A stretch of 64,000 nucleotides of DNA from Rhodomicrobium sp. R_RK_3 (GTDB lineage Bacteria > Pseudomonadota > Alphaproteobacteria > Rhizobiales > Rhodomicrobiaceae): assembly GCF_002198715.1 (NCBI RefSeq), contig NZ_MWLK01000032.1:1-64000 (forward strand). The letters are read 5' to 3'. The translations under genes and the position numbers were made by a program. This document shows, one piece after another, positions 58,217-64,000 of the stretch. The stretch's first letter is position 1. Each line of letters starts with the position of its first letter. A model generated the notes under the pieces. It searched no databases. It saw nothing but the letters and a program-made list of their open reading frames with translations, and had not been told where the DNA came from.

Positions 58217-59769
58217 GCACGCTCGTTTACGTCCCCCGCGATTCCGGCGCGCTTGCCGTCGGCGCCGACGATGTTGCCGCCGCCATCGCGCGCGAGGCCG
58301 CCAAACGCAAGCTCGACGTAACCATCATCCGCAACGGCACGCGCGGCATGAGCTGGCTCGAGCCGCTGGTCGAAGTGGCAACCCCGCATGGCCGCGTGGC
58401 CTACGGGCCGGTCACCGTCGCCGATGTCGTCTCGCTGTTCGATTTCGGCTTCCTTAAGGGCGACTGGCACCGGCTCGGCCAGGGGCACACCGAGCAGATC
58501 CCGTTCTTCAAGACCCAGACGCGGCTGACCTTTGCCCGCTGCGGCATCACCGATCCGCTCTCCATCGCCGATTACGAGGCGCATGGCGGCCTCGCGGGCC
58601 TGCACAAAGCCATTGCCATGCCCCCGGCCGAAATCGTCGCGACCGTGACCGAATCCGGCCTGCGCGGACGCGGCGGCGCGGGCTTCCCGACCGGCATCAA
58701 ATGGAAGACCACCGCCGAGGCCAAGGCGCCACAGAAATACATCGTCTGCAACGCCGACGAGGGCGACAGCGGCACCTTCGCCGACCGCATGATTATGGAG
58801 GGCGACCCGTTCGTGCTGATCGAGGGCATGGCCATCGCCGGCATCGCGACGGGCTCGACCAAGGGCTATGTCTATCTGCGCTCCGAATATCCGGATGCCA
58901 TCGCCGTGATGAGCGAGGCGGTCAAGCTCGCCCGCGACTTTGGGATGCTCGGGCCCAAGGTGTTCGGCTCGGACTATGCGTTCGACATGGAAATCCGCTC
59001 CGGCGCGGGCGCTTATGTCTGCGGCGAGGAAACCTCGCTGCTGAACAGCCTCGAAGGCAAGCGCGGCGTCGTGCGCGCCAAGCCGCCGCTGCCGGCGCAT
59101 CAGGGCTTCCTTGCCCGCCCGACCGTGGTCAACAACGTCATCTCGCTGGCCAGCGTGCCGATCATCCTCGACAAGGGCGCTGCCTTCTACCGCGATTTCG
59201 GCATGGGCCGCTCGCGCGGCACCATCCCCTTGCAGATCGCCGGCAATGTGAAGCATGGCGGCCTCTACGAAACCGCCTTCGGCCTGACGCTCGGCGAAAT
59301 CGTCGACGGCATCGGCGGCGGCACCTTCACCGGGCGGCCGGTGAAGGCGGTGCAGGTCGGCGGACCGCTCGGGGCCTATTTCCCGCGCGCGCTGTTCGAT
59401 ACGCCCTTCGACTACGAAGCCTTCGCCAAGGCGGACGGCCTCATCGGCCATGCCGGCATCGTCGTCTTCGACGACAGCGCCGACATGCTGAAGCAGGCCC
59501 GCTTCGCCATGGAATTCTGCGCCATCGAATCCTGCGGCAAGTGTACGCCCTGCCGCATCGGCGCGGTGCGCGGCGTCGAAGTGGCCGACAAGATCCTCCA
59601 TGGCGAGGAGCCGGCCAAGCAGATCGCGCTGCTGACTGACCTTTGCAACACCATGAAATTCGGGTCGCTTTGCGCTCTGGGCGGTTTCACGCCCTATCCG
59701 GTGATGAGCGCCTTGACCCATTTCCCCGAAGATTTTCAGCCGCGCACATTCGCCGTGGCAGCGGAGTAA
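58213..59769 (+). CDS. fdsB: NAD-dependent formate dehydrogenase beta subunit FdsB
   Basis: A 518-residue NuoF-like flavoprotein. An N-terminal thioredoxin-like extension (about 1-110) is followed by the FMN/NAD site (GLRGRGGAGFPTGIKWK; NADEGDSGTF; GAGAYVCGEETSLLNSLEG) and a C-terminal [4Fe-4S] motif ESCGKCTPCRIG. This subunit reduces NAD. ATGA overlap with fdsG implies coupled translation. Six bases separate its stop from fdsA. Confidence 0.95.
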   Translation: MSTLVYVPRDSGALAVGADDVAAAIAREAAKRKLDVTIIRNGTRGMSWLEPLVEVATPHGRVAYGPVTVADVVSLFDFGFLKGDWHRLGQGHTEQIPFFKTQTRLTFARCGITDPLSIADYEAHGGLAGLHKAIAMPPAEIVATVTESGLRGRGGAGFPTGIKWKTTAEAKAPQKYIVCNADEGDSGTFADRMIMEGDPFVLIEGMAIAGIATGSTKGYVYLRSEYPDAIAVMSEAVKLARDFGMLGPKVFGSDYAFDMEIRSGAGAYVCGEETSLLNSLEGKRGVVRAKPPLPAHQGFLARPTVVNNVISLASVPIILDKGAAFYRDFGMGRSRGTIPLQIAGNVKHGGLYETAFGLTLGEIVDGIGGGTFTGRPVKAVQVGGPLGAYFPRALFDTPFDYEAFAKADGLIGHAGIVVFDDSADMLKQARFAMEFCAIESCGKCTPCRIGAVRGVEVADKILHGEEPAKQIALLTDLCNTMKFGSLCALGGFTPYPVMSALTHFPEDFQPRTFAVAAE

Positions 59770-59774
59770 GACCC

Positions 59775-62648
59775 ATGGGCTTGATGCAGACCATTGATTT
59801 CGGCACCCCGGCCAGCAAAGCCGAAAAGGCGGTGACGCTCACCATCGACGGCTTCGAAGTCACCGTGCCCGAAGGCACCTCGATCATGCGCGCCGCCATG
59901 GAGGCCGGCATCGCGGTGCCAAAACTCTGCGCCACCGACATGGTGGACGCCTTCGGCTCGTGCCGCCTCTGCCTCGTCGAGATCGAGGGCCGCAACGGCA
60001 CGCCCGCCTCCTGCACGACCCCGGTCGCGCAAGGCATCAATGTCCACACCCAGACCGGCCGCCTGAAGGATCTGCGCCGCGGCGTGATGGAGCTCTACAT
60101 CTCCGACCATCCGCTCGACTGCCTGACCTGCGCCGCCAATGGCGATTGCGAGCTCCAGACCCAGGCCGGCGTCGTGGGCCTGCGCGATGTGCGCTACGGC
60201 TATGACGGCGACAATCACGTCAAGGCGCGCACCAGCACCGGCCTCGTCAACACCGAATGGATGCCGAAGGACGAGAGCAACCCCTATTTCACCTATGACC
60301 CGTCCAAATGCATCGTCTGCTCGCGCTGCGTCCGCGCCTGCGAGGAAGTGCAAGGCACCTTCGCGCTGACCATCGAGGGCCGCGGCTTCGGCTCGCGGGT
60401 CTCGGCGGGGATGCACGAGGCGTTCCTGGAATCGGAATGCGTCTCGTGCGGCGCCTGCGTGCAGGCCTGCCCGACGGCGACCTTGCAGGAAAAATCCGTC
60501 ATCGAGATCGGCCAGCCCGAGCATTCGGTGGTGACGACCTGCGCCTATTGCGGCGTCGGCTGCTCGTTCAAGGCAGAGATGCGCGGCGACGAGCTGGTGC
60601 GGATGGTGCCGTTCAAGGGCGGCAAGGCAAATCGCGGCCATAGCTGCGTCAAGGGGCGCTTCGCCTATGGCTATGCCAGCCACAAGGACCGCATCCTCAA
60701 TCCGATGATCCGCGAAAAGATCACCGATCCCTGGCGCGAAGTGTCCTGGGAAGAGGCCATCGCGCACACAGCCAGCGAGTTCAAGCGGCTCCAGAACACC
60801 TATGGCCGCGCCTCGATCGGCGGCATCACCTCCTCGCGCTGCACCAATGAGGAAACCTATCTGGTGCAAAAGCTGATCCGCGCCGGCTTCGGCAACAACA
60901 ATGTCGACACCTGCGCCCGCGTCTGCCATTCGCCGACCGGCTACGGGCTGAAGACCACATACGGCACCTCCGCCGGCACGCAGGATTTCGACAGCGTCGA
61001 GCATTCCGACGTCATCATGGTGATCGGCGCCAACCCGACCGACGGTCATCCGGTATTCGCCTCGCGCATGAAGAAGCGCCTGCGCGCCGGGGCGAAACTC
61101 ATCGTGGTCGATCCGCGCCGCACCGACCTCGTGCGCTCGCCCCATATCCAGGCCGCGCACCACCTGCCGCTGCGTCCGGGCACCAATGTCGCCGTGGTGA
61201 CGTCGCTCGCCCATGTCATCGTCACCGAAGGGCTGTTCGACGAAGCCTTCATCCGCGAGCGTTGCGACTGGTCCGAATTCGAGCATTGGGCCGCCTTCGT
61301 CGCCGAGGAGCGCAACAGCCCGGAGGAGGTGTCAAAAATCTCCGGCGTGCCGGCCGAGACCATCCGCGCCGCCGCCCGCCTGTTCGCCACCGGCGGCAAT
61401 GGCGCCATCTATTACGGCCTCGGCGTCACCGAGCACAGCCAGGGCTCGACCACGGTGATGGCCATCGCCAACCTCGCCATGGCGACCGGCAATCTCGGCC
61501 GCCCCGGCGTCGGCGTGAACCCGCTGCGCGGCCAGAACAACGTGCAGGGCGCCTGCGACATGGGCTCCTTCCCGCATGAGCTGCCCGGCTACCGCCACAT
61601 CTCCGACGACGCGACGCGCGACCTGTTCGAGAAGCTGTGGGGCGTGACGCTCGACGCCGAGCCGGGCCTGCGCATCCCGAACATGCTCGACGCCGCCGTC
61701 GACGGCACCTTCCGCGGCATCTACATCCAGGGCGAGGACATTTTGCAGTCCGACCCGGACACCAAGCACGTCGCCGCCGGTCTTGCCGCCATGGACTGCG
61801 TCGTGGTGCAGGACCTGTTCCTGAACGAGACGGCGAATTACGCCCATGTCTTCCTGCCCGGCTCGACCTTCCTCGAAAAGGACGGCACCTTCACCAATGC
61901 CGAGCGCCGCATCAACCGCGTCCGCAAGGTGATGGCCCCGAAGAACGGCTATGGCGACTGGGAGATCACCCAATTGCTCGCCAAGGCGATGGGGCTGGCC
62001 TGGAACTATGCCCATCCCTCGCAGATCATGGACGAGATCGCCGCCACGACGCCGAGCTTTGCCGGGGTGAACTACCGGATGCTCGACCAGGGAGGCTCCG
62101 TGCAATGGCCGTGCAACGAGAAGGCGCCGAGCGGCACGCCGATCATGCATATTGGCGGCTTCTCGCGCGGCAAGGGCAAGTTCATCGTCACCGAATATGT
62201 GCCGACCGACGAGAAGACCGGACCGCGCTTCCCGCTATTGCTGACCACAGGTCGAATCCTTGCCCATTACAATGTCGGCGCGCAGACCCGGCGCACGGCG
62301 AACACCGCCTGGCATCCGGAGGATATGCTGGAAATCCATCCGCATGACGCCGAGGAGCGCGGCGTGCGCGACGGCGACTGGGTGCGCCTGACCAGCCGCG
62401 CGGGCGAAACGGCGCTCCGCGCCAAGATCACCGACCGCGTGGCGCCGGGCGTCATCTACACGACCTTCCACCACGCCGAGACCCAGGCCAATGTCGTGAC
62501 CACCGATTATTCCGACTGGGCGACCAACTGCCCGGAATACAAGGTCACGGCGGCGCAGGTCTCGCCGTCCAACGGTCCGGCGGATTGGCAGCGCGATTAC
62601 AACGATCAGGCGCGCCGGTCGCGCCGCATCCTGAACGCGGCGGAGTGA
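59775..62648 (+). CDS. fdsA: NAD-dependent formate dehydrogenase alpha (catalytic) subunit FdsA
   Basis: A 957-residue enzyme. Its N-terminal part is NuoG-like: a [2Fe-2S] ferredoxin fold (VPKLCATDM...SCRLC), a His-Cys [4Fe-4S] region (HPLDCLTCAANGDC) and two further clusters (CIVCSRCVRAC; CVSCGACVQAC). The catalytic part has another [4Fe-4S] motif (CAYCGVGC) and binds bis-MGD. The metal ligand is cysteine, Cys384 in ARVCHSPTGYG, not selenocysteine. It oxidises formate to CO2 and feeds electrons to FdsB. The ATG at 59775 is preceded by GGAGTAAGACCC; a longer overlapping frame inside fdsB lacks similarity. Confidence 0.96.
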   Translation: MGLMQTIDFGTPASKAEKAVTLTIDGFEVTVPEGTSIMRAAMEAGIAVPKLCATDMVDAFGSCRLCLVEIEGRNGTPASCTTPVAQGINVHTQTGRLKDLRRGVMELYISDHPLDCLTCAANGDCELQTQAGVVGLRDVRYGYDGDNHVKARTSTGLVNTEWMPKDESNPYFTYDPSKCIVCSRCVRACEEVQGTFALTIEGRGFGSRVSAGMHEAFLESECVSCGACVQACPTATLQEKSVIEIGQPEHSVVTTCAYCGVGCSFKAEMRGDELVRMVPFKGGKANRGHSCVKGRFAYGYASHKDRILNPMIREKITDPWREVSWEEAIAHTASEFKRLQNTYGRASIGGITSSRCTNEETYLVQKLIRAGFGNNNVDTCARVCHSPTGYGLKTTYGTSAGTQDFDSVEHSDVIMVIGANPTDGHPVFASRMKKRLRAGAKLIVVDPRRTDLVRSPHIQAAHHLPLRPGTNVAVVTSLAHVIVTEGLFDEAFIRERCDWSEFEHWAAFVAEERNSPEEVSKISGVPAETIRAAARLFATGGNGAIYYGLGVTEHSQGSTTVMAIANLAMATGNLGRPGVGVNPLRGQNNVQGACDMGSFPHELPGYRHISDDATRDLFEKLWGVTLDAEPGLRIPNMLDAAVDGTFRGIYIQGEDILQSDPDTKHVAAGLAAMDCVVVQDLFLNETANYAHVFLPGSTFLEKDGTFTNAERRINRVRKVMAPKNGYGDWEITQLLAKAMGLAWNYAHPSQIMDEIAATTPSFAGVNYRMLDQGGSVQWPCNEKAPSGTPIMHIGGFSRGKGKFIVTEYVPTDEKTGPRFPLLLTTGRILAHYNVGAQTRRTANTAWHPEDMLEIHPHDAEERGVRDGDWVRLTSRAGETALRAKITDRVAPGVIYTTFHHAETQANVVTTDYSDWATNCPEYKVTAAQVSPSNGPADWQRDYNDQARRSRRILNAAE

Positions 62649-62655
62649 GGACCCG

Positions 62656-62907
62656 ATGTCGTCGTCGACCGCTGACAGGCTCGTCTACATGGCCAACCAG
62701 ATCGCGACCTTCTTCGCATCGCAGCCGCAAGAGGAAGCGGTGCAGGGCGTGGTCGAGCATATCAACAGTTTCTGGGACCCGCGCATGCGGGAACAGCTCT
62801 TCGCGATTGCGGAGAAGGGCGGCTCCGGCCTCAGCCCGCTGGTTCTCGAAGCGATGCCCCAGATCCGCAAGGTCCGGCCGAACCTCACCGTGCCGGGCCA
62901 CGCCTGA
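62656..62907 (+). CDS. fdsD: Formate dehydrogenase delta subunit FdsD
   Basis: An 83-residue protein (LVYMANQIATFFASQPQEEA; HINSFWDPRMREQLF) typical of FdsD, a small subunit needed for activity or assembly of FdsGBA. It lies seven bases after fdsA and ends the operon; a terminator follows. No fdsC (sulfur-transfer chaperone) gene is present between fdsA and fdsD, where it occurs in many bacteria. Confidence 0.92.
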   Translation: MSSSTADRLVYMANQIATFFASQPQEEAVQGVVEHINSFWDPRMREQLFAIAEKGGSGLSPLVLEAMPQIRKVRPNLTVPGHA

Positions 62908-62910
62908 TAA

Positions 62911-62939
62911 GGCGGGCCGCGTTGGCCCGCCGATTTTCT
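62911..62939 (+). terminator. Intrinsic terminator of fdsGBAD
   Basis: GGCGGGCC and GGCCCGCC form an 8-bp stem with a 5-nt loop, followed by GATTTTCT, three bases after the fdsD stop. It closes the operon. Confidence 0.85.
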
Positions 62940-62977
62940 ACCCGTACGCCTCTCCCTCCCCCCCTTGGCTGCCCCGT

Positions 62978-63433
62978 TCAAAATTCCTGCGAATGGGGCA
63001 GCTTGGCTTGGGTCAGCCAGAATTCGTTGACGTTTCTGATAAGGCTTTCGAACTCGTCCAACTGGACCGGCTTGGTAAGGAAGCAATTCGCCTGAAGCTG
63101 ATAGCTTTTGACGATGTCGTCGTGCATGTCGGATGTCGTCAGGATGACCGTGGGAATGCTCCGGAGCGTCTGGTCTCGCTTGATCCGCGCCAGCACCTCG
63201 CGCCCATCCATCTTGGGCAGGTTCAGATCCAGCAGGATGAGGTCGGGGCGCGGAGCCTCGCTATGGGCATCCTGCCGCAGCAAATACGCCATCGCTTCCA
63301 CGCCATCCATGGCCACGTGAAGATTGATGCTCGGATTGGCACCCTTGAACGCTTCCAGCGTCAGCCGGATGTCTCCAAGACTATCCTCGACCAGCAGCAC
63401 TTCGATGGGGGGAGCGTCACCGAACATCGTCAT
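62978..63433 (-). CDS. Rcp1-type single-domain response regulator
   Basis: A 151-residue receiver-only protein: acidic residues in LLVEDSLGDIRL, phospho-acceptor Asp in LILLDLNLPKMDG, Thr in VILTTSDMH and Lys in CFLTKPV. It has no output domain. Rcp1-like regulators often work with bacteriophytochrome-type or other hybrid kinases. A paralogue is encoded divergently at 63829. The kinase is not nearby; the large sensor at the left end of the window is too distant to assign. It converges with fdsD. Confidence 0.92.
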   Translation of the reverse strand: MTMFGDAPPIEVLLVEDSLGDIRLTLEAFKGANPSINLHVAMDGVEAMAYLLRQDAHSEAPRPDLILLDLNLPKMDGREVLARIKRDQTLRSIPTVILTTSDMHDDIVKSYQLQANCFLTKPVQLDEFESLIRNVNEFWLTQAKLPHSQEF

Positions 63434-63828
63434 TTCCGCCTTTTCAAACTTACCGCCGCAGGCAAGGAGCAGGCGGCCTCATCCCGCTCGCATGGGCTCT
63501 TCGGTCAGTGGGTGGCGGGCCGTGTCCGTTGCGTCGCGTCGCTCTCCGCAAGAGGACGGCCAGCAACAGTTTTGACTCTGGCGGATGAATCAAACGGGCT
63601 CAAATCTACTAAAAGTCAATATAACGCGGATTGACCGGCAATCTCCGGCGATAATCACCAAACATAAGGCCGGTCAGGACTCTTCATCTTCCTCTAACCA
63701 GCAATGCGGAAATGCATGGTCTCCACATTGCGGGACAGCGGCAAGCGCTCGGATCTTAACCCGAACACGCAATCGTAGCGGCGACGCACCCATACCGGCC
63801 GCCGCAGCCCGCGCAACGGAGGAAGCTC
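63434..63828. other. 395-bp divergent region between two response regulator genes
   Basis: Nothing with coding support is seen. The stretch 63570-63690 is AT-richer than its surroundings and probably holds the promoters of both regulators. A GGAGGAAG ribosome binding site lies at its right end. No clear sigma motif was confirmed. Confidence 0.5.
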
Positions 63829-64000
63829 ATGAGATCGTTTGAGGTAGGGCCCATCGAGGTTCTCCTGGTCGAAGACAGTCTCGGCGATGTCCGCCTGACG
63901 CGGCAGGCCTTCCGCGACGCCAATTGTGCGATCAACCTCAATGTGGCTTTCGACGGCGTGGAGGCGATGGAATTTCTGGCGCAAACGGGCGCCTACGACA
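63829..64000 (+). CDS. Rcp1-type response regulator, cut by window end
   Basis: The first 57 residues of a receiver protein, starting at ATG 63829 behind GGAGGAAG. IEVLLVEDSLGDVRLTRQAF and NVAFDGVEAMEFL align closely with the divergent gene at 62978, so the two are paralogues, probably from a local duplication followed by inversion. The phospho-acceptor Asp lies beyond the window edge. Confidence 0.85.
   Translation, partial: MRSFEVGPIEVLLVEDSLGDVRLTRQAFRDANCAINLNVAFDGVEAMEFLAQTGAYD

Noticed and set aside
1-64000. tRNA, rRNA, CRISPR array, prophage or insertion sequence
   Set aside because: Reading all intergenic gaps gave no tRNA-like cloverleaf, no regularly spaced direct repeats and no transposase or integrase gene.

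Overview
The window is GC-rich chromosomal DNA with dense, overlapping operons. It looks like an alphaproteobacterium, most likely of the order Hyphomicrobiales (Rhizobiales). Pointers are the NasS/NasT-controlled nitrate assimilation operon with an in-operon globin, the soluble FdsGBAD formate dehydrogenase, a SoeABC-type sulfite dehydrogenase, EcfG-like promoters next to stress-type small genes, and TctABC/TAXI solute-binding systems. I cannot name the genus from sequence alone. No rRNA, tRNA, CRISPR array, transposase or prophage gene was seen; this is core or accessory metabolic chromosome. Region 1 (0-18 kb): a 1,577-residue CheB-CheR-PAS-histidine kinase-receiver-receiver-LuxR fusion, then, convergently on the minus strand, a complete nitrate assimilation locus in the order nasT-nasS-[leader RNA]-nrtA-nrtB-nrtC-globin-FAD oxidoreductase-nirA-flavoprotein reductase-nasA. 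The leader between nasS and nrtA carries a sigma54-like promoter, two tandem hairpins and an intrinsic terminator whose 5' arm overlaps the second hairpin, which is the arrangement expected for NasT antitermination. Region 2 (18-24 kb): a LysR regulator divergent from soeABC, a cytoplasm-facing molybdenum sulfite dehydrogenase. Region 3 (24-35 kb): an orphan 897-residue LysM-like protein, a secreted animal-type haem peroxidase, and a set of stress-type genes (DUF3309, a membrane protein, two YciE/YciF ferritin-like proteins, a stand-alone LigD-type polymerase, a DUF805 membrane protein), two of them with divergent EcfG-like promoters. Region 4 (35-47 kb): a short-chain organic acid module. A tripartite tricarboxylate transporter (tctA-tctC-tctB) plus a divergent succinyl/malyl-CoA ligase pair run leftwards; a GntR/FCD regulator, a formyl-CoA:oxalate CoA-transferase (frc), an ADP-forming acyl-CoA ligase and an aminotransferase run rightwards. 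Oxalate or a related diacid is the likely substrate, but no oxalyl-CoA decarboxylase is in the window. Region 5 (47-57 kb): a ChaN-like protein, a lipoprotein of the PQQ sugar dehydrogenase family with a DUF2231 membrane protein, a PHP-like DUF3604 enzyme with a DASS-type anion transporter, and an orphan TAXI binding protein with a Sel1-like protein. Region 6 (57-64 kb): a small orphan gene, the fdsGBAD operon for NAD-linked formate oxidation with a clear terminator, and two divergent Rcp1-type single-domain response regulators, the second cut by the window edge. Several intergenic gaps hold dispersed palindromic repeats, including two inverted 109-bp copies of one element at 18.1 and 47.8 kb.
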